A stretch of DNA of 64,000 nucleotides from Sphaerisporangium krabiense (GCF_014200435.1 NZ_JACHBR010000001.1:5832001-5896000), one strand, 5' to 3'. Positions 10,601 to 19,762 are shown, counted from the stretch's first letter. Notes: generated by a model from the sequence alone, not told the origin. Numbers and translations: made by a program.

Positions 10601-13321
10601 CCCGGCCGCGCTGAGGGTGTCGCCGGCCTGCGCCGCGGCGCGCAGCCGCTCGGGGGGAAGGTCGGCGATGAAGCTCAGCATGCGCGGGTTCTGGGCCAGG
10701 CCGAGCAGGTCCGAGATGCGGGTGATCATGCTCATCCGCTCGTCGGCGGCGTGCTGGTCCCCGCCGTACCGGTTGACCAGGTAGGCACGGACCTGGGCGG
10801 TGGTGAACTTCTCGACGCTGAGCACCCGGCGGTGCGGCAGCGTGCCCACCCGCTCGCCGAGCGCGGTCAGCACCTGGGCGTGCGACTTGAAGTGCTGCGT
10901 GCGGCTCGCCACCACGATCTTCGCCTTGTCCTCGGCCGCCCGCAGCAGCGTGTCGAGATGGTCGGCGGCGCGCTCGTAGGTGACCCGCGTGACCAGCTCG
11001 TCGAAGCCGTCGAACAGCAGCACGATGCGGCCCTGGCGCAGCATGTAGTGGAACGCCTTGAGGTCGATCAGCTCCTCGCCGTGGTTGGCCAGGTGCGCGG
11101 CCACCAGGCCGTCCACCGAGTGCGCCTTGTCCAGGGCGCGCAGCTCGATGAAGATCGGCGTCAGGTGGGGCAGCTCGGCGGGGATCCTGCGGGCGACCTC
11201 GCGCAGGGCGAAGGTCTTGCCGCGCCCGAAGTCGCCGAGCAGCAGCACGAACCTGCCGTGGTCGGCGGCCAGCAGGCGCATCAGCTCGCCGGCCAGGTCG
11301 TCGCGCACCTCGGAGGCCCGGTCCAGCTCCCTGAACCGCTGCGGGACGTACAGCTCCGGCGGGTAGCGGCGGTCGTCGCGCAGGCGCGCGCTCTGGTCGG
11401 CGACGTGGTCGGACAGGTCCAGCAGGCCCTGGAACTCGGTGAAGCTGCGCAGGCGAACGCCCCGGCGCAGCGCGTCGTCCCGGACCTGCCGCGCGGGCCC
11501 CTGACCCTGGTACACCAGCTCGGCGCCGTGGTCGAGCCCCGCCGCGTGGACGTGCCGCAGGAAGGACGTGACGGCCTCCGTGGTCGGCGGGCCGGCGTGC
11601 GCGCCGATGAGCTGCCGGCTGACGAAGCCGTCCTCGGCGAGGGTGACGAGCAGGTGCGGCGGGTCGCCGGGCACCTTGCGGATGCGGGCCCGCTCGCTGC
11701 GCGTCTCGCACACCTCGGCGATCATGTCGAGCAGCAGGGTCGACGGGTCGGCCTCGCGCTCCGGCCCGCTACCGTCCGGAGGGGCCTCCAAGGGGTCGGC
11801 GGCGGGCCGGGACGCCGTGGCCGGGGGGAAGGCGCCGTGCAGCGCCCGGCGGTCGTAGGAGAGCTCCTGGGGCGGCGGGACGTCGATCCGGTCGCGCGCC
11901 CAGCGGCGCAGGCCCGCGGGGCCGGCCTCGATGATCTGGTGGCGCCCCGGGGCCAGGGACGGCAGGCACGGCACCTCGCCGATCCAGCCGACCTCGTCCG
12001 GGCCGCCGCCGTGCAGCAGCAGGTTCAGGCGCGGGCCCAGCAACTGGCCGAACGTCGCGGCGTCGCGCAGCGCGGCCGGGGGATGGCCGGCCACCCCCAC
12101 ACGCAGCCAGCCCGTCTCCTCGAAGGGCCGCAGGCGCTCGGCGAACCACGCCGCCTGCGCCTGGCCGACCCAGCCGTAGGCGTCCTCCTCGCGGTGGCTC
12201 ATCGCCATGGTCGAGTTGATCCCCGCCACGACCGCCCGCAGCTCGGGCTGGGCGAACAGGCTCCACGGCTGGGCGCTGTCGAAGTCGAGGTCCGTCAGAC
12301 CCTGGTAGACGTCCTTGAACAGGCCGGAGAAATGACGCCACTTCGGCCAGTACGGCGGCTGGGGGGCCACGTCGTCGGCCTCGCACGTGGCGAAGTAGGC
12401 GCGGCTCGCGGCCTTGGTCACGTCGCGGGGGCCCGGCACGATCACCAGACGCTTCGGCTCCAGCCCCAGCAGGACGCGCAGGCCGGTCAGGAACGCCAGC
12501 GCCTCGCCGTACTCGCGGACGCTGCCGGACTCGGTGAGGTCGCCGGTGACCAGCAGCAGGTCGGGGCGGGGGACGCCGGCGTCGGCCAGGCGCGTCAGGT
12601 CCGCCCAGATGCTCGACTGCAGCTCGCCCGCGCCCAGCGGCTCGTCGGCGTCGGCCAGGCCGCGCCCGAAGCGGGGGCCCGCGACGTGCAGCAGCGTGAT
12701 CGCCTCGCGTTCCCTGGCGGCCGGGGCCTCCCCGGGGAAGGCGGGGGGCGTCACGGGCGTCCTGCGCGCGGAGGGGACGGCGGGCGGCCGCGGCGGCTCC
12801 GGCCGTCGCGCCACCCCCGCGTCGCGGACCACGGTGCCGGGAATGGTGCGGGCGGGGACGGCGGGGAAGCCGGGTTCCTCGGCCGGCTTGGCGCGTCCGG
12901 CCAGCGTGTGGCGGATACGGCCGAGCAGCAGCGACCGAGCCTCCGCCGCGTCCGTGACGCCGACCATGTCCACCCACGTGATCGTGGACAGCAGGCCCTC
13001 CAGGGGGCAGTCCTCGATGCGGATGGTCACCAGCCGGTTGCCCGGGTTGTCCGGGTCCGCGCGGAAGGCCGTCAGCCATTCCTGCCGTCCGAACCGCGAG
13101 CCGAGATAGTTGCGGGACAGGACCGCGACGATCAGGCCCGCCTCGCTGACCCCGCGGTCCATGAAGTCGACGAAGTTCGTGCCCGGCACGAAGTCCCAGG
13201 CCTGCAGCATGGTGCGGTAGCCCGCCGCCTCCAGTTGCCAGGCGATCCAGGACGCCCAGCCTTCGTCGGCGGGGGAGTAGCTGACGAAGATGTCGGTCCG
13301 CGTGCCGTTCCGGTGGTCCAT
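7610..13321 (-). CDS. TIR - degenerate metallophosphoesterase - NACHT - pentapeptide - WD40 STAND protein
   Basis: A 1,903-residue signalling ATPase. TIR domain at about 8-140 (IFVSYSPADE; SRFGRQEW with Glu81 at the place of the catalytic NADase Glu). A calcineurin-like phosphoesterase fold spans about 207-470 but its metal ligands are mostly replaced. A region at 525-640 resembles the C-terminal half of a restriction-endonuclease-like fold. NACHT ATPase from about 690: Walker A GDFGRGKT (696-703), Walker B IVLLFDGFDE (766-775). Pentapeptide repeats (A(D/N)Lxx) at 1080-1160. Fifteen WD40 repeats at about 1220-1850, enough for two propellers. The tail (1853-1903) has the GWAAFSPDGRY and RFDPGELDPYLP motifs seen at the end of such proteins. 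Expected role: WD40/NACHT ligand sensing gates TIR activity. ATG 13321 follows AGGTGAGG. Confidence 0.9.
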   Translation of the reverse strand: MDHRNGTRTDIFVSYSPADEGWASWIAWQLEAAGYRTMLQAWDFVPGTNFVDFMDRGVSEAGLIVAVLSRNYLGSRFGRQEWLTAFRADPDNPGNRLVTIRIEDCPLEGLLSTITWVDMVGVTDAAEARSLLLGRIRHTLAGRAKPAEEPGFPAVPARTIPGTVVRDAGVARRPEPPRPPAVPSARRTPVTPPAFPGEAPAAREREAITLLHVAGPRFGRGLADADEPLGAGELQSSIWADLTRLADAGVPRPDLLLVTGDLTESGSVREYGEALAFLTGLRVLLGLEPKRLVIVPGPRDVTKAASRAYFATCEADDVAPQPPYWPKWRHFSGLFKDVYQGLTDLDFDSAQPWSLFAQPELRAVVAGINSTMAMSHREEDAYGWVGQAQAAWFAERLRPFEETGWLRVGVAGHPPAALRDAATFGQLLGPRLNLLLHGGGPDEVGWIGEVPCLPSLAPGRHQIIEAGPAGLRRWARDRIDVPPPQELSYDRRALHGAFPPATASRPAADPLEAPPDGSGPEREADPSTLLLDMIAEVCETRSERARIRKVPGDPPHLLVTLAEDGFVSRQLIGAHAGPPTTEAVTSFLRHVHAAGLDHGAELVYQGQGPARQVRDDALRRGVRLRSFTEFQGLLDLSDHVADQSARLRDDRRYPPELYVPQRFRELDRASEVRDDLAGELMRLLAADHGRFVLLLGDFGRGKTFALREVARRIPAELPHLTPIFIELRALDKAHSVDGLVAAHLANHGEELIDLKAFHYMLRQGRIVLLFDGFDELVTRVTYERAADHLDTLLRAAEDKAKIVVASRTQHFKSHAQVLTALGERVGTLPHRRVLSVEKFTTAQVRAYLVNRYGGDQHAADERMSMITRISDLLGLAQNPRMLSFIADLPPERLRAAAQAGDTLSAAGLYAEILGHWLRFEEHRTHVPGAPGGLGVDELWGAATTLALRLWESGESYLRPAELTEVAETLGELANSPLSAGQAAHAVGTGSLLVRTDEGLFGFIHSSVMEWLVARHLALTLDERLTRRPFSALVVDFLCDLADTARLQAWAGATLADPESDDTARANAIKITTRLRTPARTDLRGARLSGEDLSYRHFAGVDLSGADLTDARLVGTNLSRAVLRDARLAGARLDEAVLAGADLRGADLTRARLSRTDLRDVAVEGGRWNRAALIDVTASPALAADPALYGAAIAPGHPVTPELAPPQVGVPYGYHYQSSRLPSPVAYSPDGGLIALGSEDGGVLVCDSVTGAPLRTLHGHRGRVYTVAYGPGVLVTGAADGTVRVWDPLTGEVRHVRAGHPQGVWPVAVSPAGDLVAAGGADGVMNVWSARTGAHLVTLPGHTPPIYTVVFLPGKLVTGDAAGVIRVWDLATGGLASTLTGHRGTVYRLVLSPDGRMLAAGDGAGVVRVWDPVTGEPLHDMRGHTGRVYALDFHPSGELLASGDTTGAVRLWDPRDGRPLSALQGHSGAVYQVLFSPDGATLATGDSDGVVRMWEPETGRQRAELAGHRASVWPFAFRPDGRQLATSSNDGTARLWDPASGQCRHTLRGHGRRIVAVRFSADGSMLATCGNDGYVRLWDPRTGRRLREMTGAADRLISAIFSPAGPLLATASNDGGVYLWNLTAGGFERELNVETDHVWAEAFSPDGEILATANDDDSVRLWYRTSGRQVGSLADHRGRVRSIAFSPDGATVATGCDDRLVRLWDTGSGMRLATLEGHSDRVYTVRFDPSGRLLGSASNDGTARIWRLGPDGAWSADLLHTLKRHTGRLWTLDFSPDGAMIATAGDDLVVRLWDTASGDHLHTLVGHTRRVWSVAFSPSGDQLASAGDDGVVILWDLTGEAPVQRATLLGLPEGWAAFSPDGRYKTEGDVAGQFWFVIGMCRFDPGELDPYLPGVRQIALDAPF

Positions 13322-13672
13322 GCCGGTCCCTCACCTCTCGTGCCCCGCGCCGCCGCCCGCCGGCCCCGTGCCGTCCCGAGTGCCGCCCGCCACACGACGC
13401 CCTCCGCCGTACGGCCGCCGCGTGATGCCCTTTGCCGTGCTCCGGTGTCGCCCTGTCGTCGCCGCGCCACGACCGGTCCTGTCGTCGTCCGGTGGTTCTG
13501 CGTTGATCGCGGCCTTTGTGGGTGTTCTGCTGCCGTGTGGGCCCGGCTCGCGCGATGTCCCCGAAGGCCCTCGTTCCTATGACAGCCGCCTCGGCGCGCC
13601 GGTTCACCGGCGTCATTATCTCCTTTGCGGGCGGGGCTTTCGAGATTTTGATCGTCTGGGAGGTGTGCGATC
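13322..13672. promoter_or_regulatory. divergent promoter region between TIR-NACHT and permease genes
   Basis: About 350 bp between two divergently transcribed genes, so both promoters must lie here. The ribosome binding sites are visible (AGGTGAGG on the minus strand next to 13322; GGGAGG at about 13660). A six-base stem CGCCGG/CGGCG-type palindrome with a four-base loop lies at 13597-13612 and could be an operator. No confident -10/-35 pair was recognised. Confidence 0.4.
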
Positions 13673-14863
13673 ATGGCGGGCGTGAAGTGGCGGCTGACGG
13701 TCCTCGACTGGGTGAGGATCGGCGTGCTGGCCGCGGGCCTGCTCTGCGTGGCCACGGGGCTGCTGCCCGGCGCGGAGGCCGCCGCGAACATCCGGCGCAT
13801 CGGCCCCTTGCTGCTGTTCCTGGCCGCGGTGATCGTGCTGGCCGAGCTGACCAAGGAGGCGAACGTCTTCGACGTGCTCGCCGGCCGGTTGGCGATCATC
13901 GGCCGCGGCAACTATGCCGCCCTTTTCGTGCTTTGCACGGCCTTCGCGTCGTTCGTCACGATATTTCTGAACCTGGACACCACGGCCGTGCTGCTGACGC
14001 CGGTCATGCTCGCCCTCGCCCCGCGCGCCCGCATCACCCCGCTGCCCCTGGCCATGACCACGATCTGGCTGGCCAACACCGCGAGCCTGCTGCTGCCGGT
14101 CTCCAACCTGACCAACCTGCTCGCCATGGGACGGGTCGGCCTGTCCACGCGCGACTTCGCCGGCCGCATGTGGGCGCCGCAGGCCGCCGCCATCGCCGTC
14201 ACCATGCTGCTGCTGTGGATCTTCTTCTGGCGGCGCGGCGAGCGCGGCGAGGACCGGTACACGCCGCCGCCGCCCGCCCCCGCCGGCGACCCGGTGCTGT
14301 TCGGCGTCGCCTCCGCGGCGTGCGTGCTGTTCATCGCTGCCATCCTCGCCGGCGTCCAGATCGGCGTCGCCGCCGCCGTCGCCGCCGTGGTCGTCATCGC
14401 GGCCTTCGCCTGGCGCGACCGCGCCAAGCTCACCTGGTCGCTGTTCCCCTGGCAACTCCTGGTCTTCGTCAGCGGGCTCTTCCTGGTCGTGCCCACCCTC
14501 AGCCGGTACGGCCTGAACGACCTGATGCGCGCCCTGATCGGGTCGACCGGCGACGCCCTCGGCGACTACCGCGCCGCCGCCGCCGGGGCCGCGCTGTCCA
14601 ACGTCGTCAACAACCTGCCCGCCTACGCCGCGGGCGAGGCCGTGATCCCGGCGACCGGCCACGACCAGCTTCTCTCGCTGCTCATCGGCACCAACGTCGG
14701 TCCCGTCATCACTCCGTGGGCGTCCCTGGCCACGCTGCTGTGGTTCGAGTGGTGCCGCCGCCGCGGGGTGAAGGTGCCGATGGTGAAGTTCGTCCTCACC
14801 GGCCTGACCCTGGCCGTGACCGGGCTCGCCGCCACGATCGCGGCGCTGCTGCTCACGGCCTGA
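13673..14863 (+). CDS. SLC13/ArsB-NhaD-type ion transporter
   Basis: A 396-residue polytopic membrane protein with about ten hydrophobic segments. It has the two symmetry-related signatures of the ion-transporter (IT) superfamily: LDTTAVLLTP near 101-110 and SNVVNNLPAY near 309-318, each in a re-entrant-loop position. Such proteins move arsenite, dicarboxylates, sulfate or Na+/H+. Nothing here selects between them, and no ars regulatory gene is next to it. ATG 13673 follows GGGAGG with suitable spacing. It converges with the inositol-phosphatase-like gene 9 bp away. Confidence 0.85.
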   Translation: MAGVKWRLTVLDWVRIGVLAAGLLCVATGLLPGAEAAANIRRIGPLLLFLAAVIVLAELTKEANVFDVLAGRLAIIGRGNYAALFVLCTAFASFVTIFLNLDTTAVLLTPVMLALAPRARITPLPLAMTTIWLANTASLLLPVSNLTNLLAMGRVGLSTRDFAGRMWAPQAAAIAVTMLLLWIFFWRRGERGEDRYTPPPPAPAGDPVLFGVASAACVLFIAAILAGVQIGVAAAVAAVVVIAAFAWRDRAKLTWSLFPWQLLVFVSGLFLVVPTLSRYGLNDLMRALIGSTGDALGDYRAAAAGAALSNVVNNLPAYAAGEAVIPATGHDQLLSLLIGTNVGPVITPWASLATLLWFEWCRRRGVKVPMVKFVLTGLTLAVTGLAATIAALLLTA

Positions 14864-14872
14864 GTCCCCGTT

Positions 14873-15694
14873 CTAGGCGCGGGCCCGCGCGGTGGCGTCC
14901 GTGACGAGGCCGAGCAGGTCGTCCACCAGGGCCGGGCGCGCGGCGACGAAGCTGCGCCGCTCCGGCGGCAGGTCGGTGCGCCCGTCGAAGGGCGTCCCGT
15001 CGAAGCCGCGCACGGTCAGCCCGGCCTCCTGCGCGATGAGCAGGCCGCCGGGCAGGTCCACCGCCTCGGCCCGGTAGCCCACCACCGCGTCGATGTCGCC
15101 CCGGGCCAGCATGACCCAGCCCAGCAGCGGCGCCCACAGTTGCAGCACGCGCCGCGCGCGCACGTCCAGCGCCGCCTTCAGCTCGCGCAGGGCCGGATCG
15201 TCCCTGGCCACGCCGTGCCCCTGCGTCCAGGCCAGCACCGGGCCGTGCGGGGCGGCGCGGCCGGGGCGGCCCGCCAGCGGGCCCGCCGGCCCCGACGCCC
15301 CCTGCCCGCGGACCGCCCACCAGGTCTGCCGGGCCACCGGGTCGTGGACGACGCCGAGCCGGGGCAGGCAGGCGTGGCACAGCGCGACGCCCACCACGTA
15401 CAGAGGCAGCCCGAGCGCGACGTTGCTCGTGCCGTCCAGCGGGTCCACCAGCCACGTCCACTCGCCGTCCGGAGCGCCCGACACGCCCGACTCCTCCGCG
15501 ACGACCCGGTGGCCGGGGAAGGCGCCCTGGATGCGGTCGAGCAGGAGCTTCTCGGCGGCGACGTCCAGGTCGGTGACGATGTCGCCGCCCTCCTTGGCCC
15601 GCACCCGCAGCGCCCCGTGCACGCGCTCTCTCAGGAGATCTCCCGCGGCCTCCACGGCCGCCACCGCCACCCGGCGAGCGTGATCGAGATCCAT
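14873..15694 (-). CDS. inositol monophosphatase family protein
   Basis: A 273-residue Mg2+-dependent phosphatase of the IMPase/FBPase/CysQ superfamily. The metal-binding motifs are EESG (Glu67-Glu68) and WLVDPLDGTSN (Asp84, Asp87). The C-terminal motif, usually WDxAAG, reads VDLPGG followed by QEAG, so it is somewhat diverged. Possible substrates include inositol-1-phosphate, histidinol phosphate or PAP. Start ATG 15694 is preceded by GGAGGG at ideal spacing; a longer upstream reading has no supporting site. Convergent with the transporter gene. Confidence 0.88.
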   Translation of the reverse strand: MDLDHARRVAVAAVEAAGDLLRERVHGALRVRAKEGGDIVTDLDVAAEKLLLDRIQGAFPGHRVVAEESGVSGAPDGEWTWLVDPLDGTSNVALGLPLYVVGVALCHACLPRLGVVHDPVARQTWWAVRGQGASGPAGPLAGRPGRAAPHGPVLAWTQGHGVARDDPALRELKAALDVRARRVLQLWAPLLGWVMLARGDIDAVVGYRAEAVDLPGGLLIAQEAGLTVRGFDGTPFDGRTDLPPERRSFVAARPALVDDLLGLVTDATARARA

Positions 15695-15713
15695 GAGCCC
15701 TCCAAGGTCCGCG

Positions 15714-16364
15714 CTAGGTGCGCGCCAGGTGGTCCGCGGCCAGCCGGGCGGCCCGCGCGGTCTCCTCATCGTCGCAGCGTTCCCGCGTCACGCGGTGGGA
15801 GCGCGTGCCGAGCGGGCCGAGCGACAGGTCCGCCGCGCCCGGACGCCCGCTGCCCAGCGCGATCGTCGCGGTGTCGACGCCGTCGGGGATCACGCTGCGG
15901 TGGAACACCCCGGCGGGCATCGTGTAGACGTCACCGGCGCGGTACACCCCGGCGGCGCCCTCGCGGAAGGTGACCGTGCGGCCTGTGGGGCTGAGGTTGT
16001 CCACGCCGCCCGCGCTGACCACCCGCATGAGCTGGTGGGTCGCCCCCGTCGCGCTGTCGGTCACCCCGACCAGTTCGTTGCGCACCTGGCCGTACAGCAC
16101 GTAGCTCACCAGGTCCCAGCTGTGGCAGTGGACCTCCGAGGTGGTGTTCCCCGCGCGCGGCAGGTCCGCCGACCACAGGTGGAGGCAGACGCCGCAGGCG
16201 CCGCCGCGCGCCACCGGCAGGCAGACGAACCCGAGCGGGTGGCGCACCGCCCTGATCGCGGAACGCCCCGCGGCGATGTCCTCCAGCAGGCCGAGGACCC
16301 GGCGCGGCACCGACGGGGAGACGGCGCCCGAGGTCAGCTCGTCGTGCAGCTCCTGATACTTCAT
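15714..16364 (-). CDS. cupin-like protein of unknown function
   Basis: A 216-residue soluble protein that I do not recognise by name. Two segments read like the cupin metal-binding motifs: VHCHSWDLVSYVLYG near residues 78-92 and GDVYTMPAGVFHRS near 144-157, with two candidate His ligands in the first and one in the second. An upstream Cys pair (GGACGVCLH) could add a metal site. The ATG at 16364 starts two bases after the stop of the membrane protein upstream, so the two are translationally coupled and probably work together. Thiol dioxygenase-like or sensory cupin roles are possible; this is inference. Confidence 0.65.
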   Translation of the reverse strand: MKYQELHDELTSGAVSPSVPRRVLGLLEDIAAGRSAIRAVRHPLGFVCLPVARGGACGVCLHLWSADLPRAGNTTSEVHCHSWDLVSYVLYGQVRNELVGVTDSATGATHQLMRVVSAGGVDNLSPTGRTVTFREGAAGVYRAGDVYTMPAGVFHRSVIPDGVDTATIALGSGRPGAADLSLGPLGTRSHRVTRERCDDEETARAARLAADHLART

Positions 16365-16366
16365 GT

Positions 16367-17398
16367 CTAATACGGATTCTTCGCGCGGATGGCCTTGCGG
16401 ATGATCTCGACGACGTCGCGGTCCCCATAGGAGCTCGGCAGGCCGAGGCCGAGCACCTCGAACAGCTTGCGCGTCTCGTCCACGGTGGGCTCGTCGCCGA
16501 GCGTGGCGGACTTGGCCGCCTCGATGGGGACCCGGCGCGTCTGGTCCAGGCTGGCCAGCAGCTCGGTGGAGCAGTGGTCGTAGTAGAAGCTTCCCCGCCT
16601 GCTCATCAGGGCGCGGTTCGGGTCCTCGACGGTGATGATGACGTAGCCGGACGACATGTCCCAGCGGAACGTCGTCATCGTGGACGACAGGCCGAGGTCG
16701 ATGTCGAGCAGGCTGAACCTCTGACGGTGCCAGCAGGCCGCCAGGATCGTCGCGTACGACTCCTTGCGGGTGCGGTCCACCGTCCAGAACTCGCCGGTGC
16801 CGTCGGGGGTGTCCGACACCGACCTGCGGAAGCGGACGTACGCCTCGCACACCCCGGCGTGGGTCGGGTCGATGATCTCCAGGCGCACGAGCAGCGCCTT
16901 GCGCTCCCTGCGGGCGGCGAGCACCAGGTCGGGCAGCGTCACGGCGCGCATGTACGTGCCCGTGCCGCCCTTGAAGATCCAGCGGTCGGTGGCGCGCCTG
17001 GCCTCGGCGTGCGCCTCGGCGATCTCGTCGGCCCCGTTGAGCACCTCGACCACCTGCAGGTCGTCCAGCACGCGGCGCGCGCTCTCGACCACGGCCTCCA
17101 GCCGCTCCAGGCGGTCCAGCCGCGCCGGAAGGCTCGCCAAGGCGCCGGAGGTGGTGCGGAAGTTCTCCTTGATCGTGTCCTCCATGGGCTCCTGACGCCA
17201 CCGGTCGCGCAGGATGGCGGCGGTCAGCAGGCCCAGCACCAGCAGCGTGACGCCGCTGATCAGGTCGCTCTTGCTCTGGCCGAGGATCTCGTCGTCGGAG
17301 GTGAGGCCCAGGAAGGCGATGAACAACGCCAGGACGAGGGCGATGACGCCGTCGGCGTTCTTGCCCACCCACGCGACGAACTTCCCCATGCGTCCCAC
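16367..17398 (-). CDS. two-helix membrane protein with conserved cytosolic domain, function unknown
   Basis: A 343-residue protein with two N-terminal transmembrane helices (about 14-33 and 47-63) separated by a short loop, a predicted coiled segment (about 85-115), and a ~220-residue C-terminal soluble domain. That domain starts at [13 protein letters not shown] and includes [21 protein letters not shown] and [15 protein letters not shown]; the alternating beta/alpha pattern is loosely like phospholipase-D-fold domains, but no HKD motif is visible. Start GTG 17398; ATG 17389 is possible. The cupin-like gene follows after two bases. The 2TM-plus-cytosolic-domain layout is seen in some membrane effectors, but no function can be assigned. 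Confidence 0.65.
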   Translation of the reverse strand: MGRMGKFVAWVGKNADGVIALVLALFIAFLGLTSDDEILGQSKSDLISGVTLLVLGLLTAAILRDRWRQEPMEDTIKENFRTTSGALASLPARLDRLERLEAVVESARRVLDDLQVVEVLNGADEIAEAHAEARRATDRWIFKGGTGTYMRAVTLPDLVLAARRERKALLVRLEIIDPTHAGVCEAYVRFRRSVSDTPDGTGEFWTVDRTRKESYATILAACWHRQRFSLLDIDLGLSSTMTTFRWDMSSGYVIITVEDPNRALMSRRGSFYYDHCSTELLASLDQTRRVPIEAAKSATLGDEPTVDETRKLFEVLGLGLPSSYGDRDVVEIIRKAIRAKNPY

Positions 17399-17604
17399 AG
17401 CGTTACCGCGCCCGCCCTCGACGATCAGTCAGCCCCCGCCGTCATATCCCCGCCGTCATGGTAACGAGAAGGCAAAACCTGGGCCAGTGCCGCGCGGGAC
17501 GGCACCTGTTCACGCCGCGTTCCCCACGGCCTCACGCGGTCCCGCCCCGGCGCCGTCCGGCGGGCGGGCGGAAATGTCGGTGGCCCGGCGTAGGTTATGG
17601 AGGT
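17399..17604. promoter_or_regulatory. divergent intergenic region upstream of uvrB
   Basis: About 200 bp between divergently oriented genes. I looked for an actinobacterial SOS box (GAAC-N4-GTTC type) and did not find a convincing one. GGAGG sits at 17599-17603, only one base before the uvrB GTG. Confidence 0.4.
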
Positions 17605-19716
17605 GTGAGGCCGGTAACTGATTTGCAGCGCAAGGTGGCGCCCTTCGAGGTCGTCACCGACATGTCCCCGTCCGGTGACCAGCCGACGGCCATCGCCGAG
17701 CTGGAGCGCCGCGTGAAGGGCGGAGAGAAGGACAACGTCCTGCTCGGCGCCACGGGCACCGGCAAGACGGCGACCGTGGCCTGGCTCATCGAGCGGTTGC
17801 AGCGCCCGGCTCTGGTGATGCAGCCCAACAAGACCCTCGCCGCCCAGTTCGCCAACGAGCTGCGCGAGATGCTGCCCAACAACGCCGTCGAGTACTTCGT
17901 CTCCTACTACGACTACTACCAGCCCGAGGCGTACGTCCCGCAGACCGACACCTACATCGAGAAGGACTCCTCGATCAACGACGAGGTCGACCGTCTGCGC
18001 CACTCGGCGACCAACTCGCTGCTCACCCGCCGCGACACCGTCGTGGTCGCCTCCGTCTCGTGCATCTACGGCCTCGGCACCCCGCAGGAATACGTCGACC
18101 GCATGGTCCGCCTCAAGGTCGGCCAGGAGATCGAGCGCGACCGGCTCCTGCGCCGCCTCGTCGACATGCAGTACTCCCGCAACGATCTCGCGTTCACCCG
18201 CGGCACCTTCCGCGTGCGCGGCGACACGATCGAGGTCATCCCGCAGTACGAGGAGCTCGCCGTCCGCATCGAGATGTTCGGCGACGAGATCGAGAAGCTC
18301 GCCACCCTGCATCCCCTCACCGGCGAGGTCATCACCGAGGACGCCGAGCTGTACATCTTCCCGGCCTCCCACTACGTCGCCGGCCCCGAGCGCATGGAGC
18401 GCGCGATCCGCGACATCGAGGCCGAGCTCGGCGCCACCCTGGCCCGCATGGAGAAGCAGGGCAAGCTGCTGGAGGCCCAGCGGCTGCGCATGCGCACCAC
18501 CTACGACATCGAGATGATGCGCCAGGTCGGCACCTGCTCCGGCATCGAGAACTACTCGCGCCACATCGACGGCCGCGAGGCCGGTTCCGCGCCCAACACC
18601 CTGCTCGACTACTTCCCCGAGGACTTCCTGCTCGTCCTGGACGAGTCCCACCAGACCGTCCCCCAGATCGGCGCGATGTACGAGGGCGACGCCTCGCGTA
18701 AGCGCACGCTGGTCGAGCACGGCTTCCGCCTGCCCTCCGCCATGGACAACCGGCCGCTCAAGTGGGAGGAGTTCCTCGACCGCATCGGCCAGACCGTCTA
18801 CCTCTCGGCGACCCCCGGGCCCTACGAGCTGGGCCGGGCCAAGGGCGAGGTGGTCGAGCAGGTCATCCGCCCGACCGGCCTGGTCGACCCCGAGGTCGTC
18901 GTCAAGCCGACCAAGGGGCAGATCGACGACCTGGTCCACGAGATCCGCGAGCGTGCGGAGAAGGACGAGCGCGTCCTGGTGACCACCCTCACCAAGAAGA
19001 TGGCGGAGGATCTCACCGACTACCTGCTGGAGCTCGGCATCCGCGTCCGCTACCTTCACAGCGAGGTCGACACGCTGCGCCGCATCGAGCTGCTCCGCGA
19101 GCTGCGCATGGGCGAGTTCGACGTCCTGGTCGGCATCAACCTGCTCCGCGAGGGCCTCGACCTGCCCGAGGTGTCGCTGGTGGCCATCCTCGACGCCGAC
19201 AAGGAGGGCTTCCTGCGCAGCGAGACCTCCCTGATCCAGACCATCGGCCGCGCGGCCCGCAACGTCTCCGGCCAGGTCCACATGTACGCCGACCGCGTCA
19301 CCCCGTCCATGGAGCGCGCGATCGACGAGACCAACCGCCGCAGGACCAAGCAGGTCGCGTACAACGAGGCCAACGGCATCGATCCCCAGCCGCTGCGCAA
19401 GAAGATCGCCGACATCCTCGACTCGCTGGCCAGGGAGGACGCCGACACCGACCGCCTGCTCGGCGCCGGCCGCCAGCAGAGCCGCGGCAAGGCGCCGGTC
19501 CCCGGCATGGCCGCCGCCCGCCAGGCCGGCCAGCACGCCAAGGCCATCGCGGGCGAGATGCCCCGCGCCCAGCTCGAGTCGCTGGTCCAGTCGCTCACCG
19601 AACAGATGCACACCGCCGCCGCCGACCTCCAGTTCGAGGTCGCCGCCCGCCTCCGCGACGAGATCAAGGAACTCAAGAGAGAACTCAGAGACATGCAGGA
19701 GGCCGGCGTCCACTAG
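17605..19716 (+). CDS. uvrB: excinuclease ABC subunit B
   Basis: A 703-residue UvrB, the damage-verifying helicase-like subunit of nucleotide excision repair. Walker A GATGTGKT lies near residue 49, the beta-hairpin [12 protein letters not shown] near 107-118, helicase motif DESHQT in the middle, then the C-terminal helicase lobe (GRAARN) and a terminal UVR motif ([21 protein letters not shown]). GTG 17605 gives the family-typical N-terminus ([16 protein letters not shown]); the frame is open upstream to 17458 but that part is not UvrB-like. The SD-to-start spacing of one base is unusually short. Confidence 0.96.
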   Translation: MRPVTDLQRKVAPFEVVTDMSPSGDQPTAIAELERRVKGGEKDNVLLGATGTGKTATVAWLIERLQRPALVMQPNKTLAAQFANELREMLPNNAVEYFVSYYDYYQPEAYVPQTDTYIEKDSSINDEVDRLRHSATNSLLTRRDTVVVASVSCIYGLGTPQEYVDRMVRLKVGQEIERDRLLRRLVDMQYSRNDLAFTRGTFRVRGDTIEVIPQYEELAVRIEMFGDEIEKLATLHPLTGEVITEDAELYIFPASHYVAGPERMERAIRDIEAELGATLARMEKQGKLLEAQRLRMRTTYDIEMMRQVGTCSGIENYSRHIDGREAGSAPNTLLDYFPEDFLLVLDESHQTVPQIGAMYEGDASRKRTLVEHGFRLPSAMDNRPLKWEEFLDRIGQTVYLSATPGPYELGRAKGEVVEQVIRPTGLVDPEVVVKPTKGQIDDLVHEIRERAEKDERVLVTTLTKKMAEDLTDYLLELGIRVRYLHSEVDTLRRIELLRELRMGEFDVLVGINLLREGLDLPEVSLVAILDADKEGFLRSETSLIQTIGRAARNVSGQVHMYADRVTPSMERAIDETNRRRTKQVAYNEANGIDPQPLRKKIADILDSLAREDADTDRLLGAGRQQSRGKAPVPGMAAARQAGQHAKAIAGEMPRAQLESLVQSLTEQMHTAAADLQFEVAARLRDEIKELKRELRDMQEAGVH

Positions 19717-19762
19717 CCCACCGGCCGGACATCTCCACCGCCCCGTCCGGCTGGAGCCGTCC

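Noticed and set aside
7529-13582. An open frame of about 2,000 codons on the plus strand, opposite the TIR-NACHT-WD40 gene
   Set aside because: High-GC codon bias leaves antisense frames open; the predicted protein is low-complexity Arg/Gly/Val sequence with no domain, while the minus strand encodes clear domains.
17405-17604. LexA/SOS box upstream of uvrB
   Set aside because: No GAAC-N4-GTTC-like palindrome could be found.
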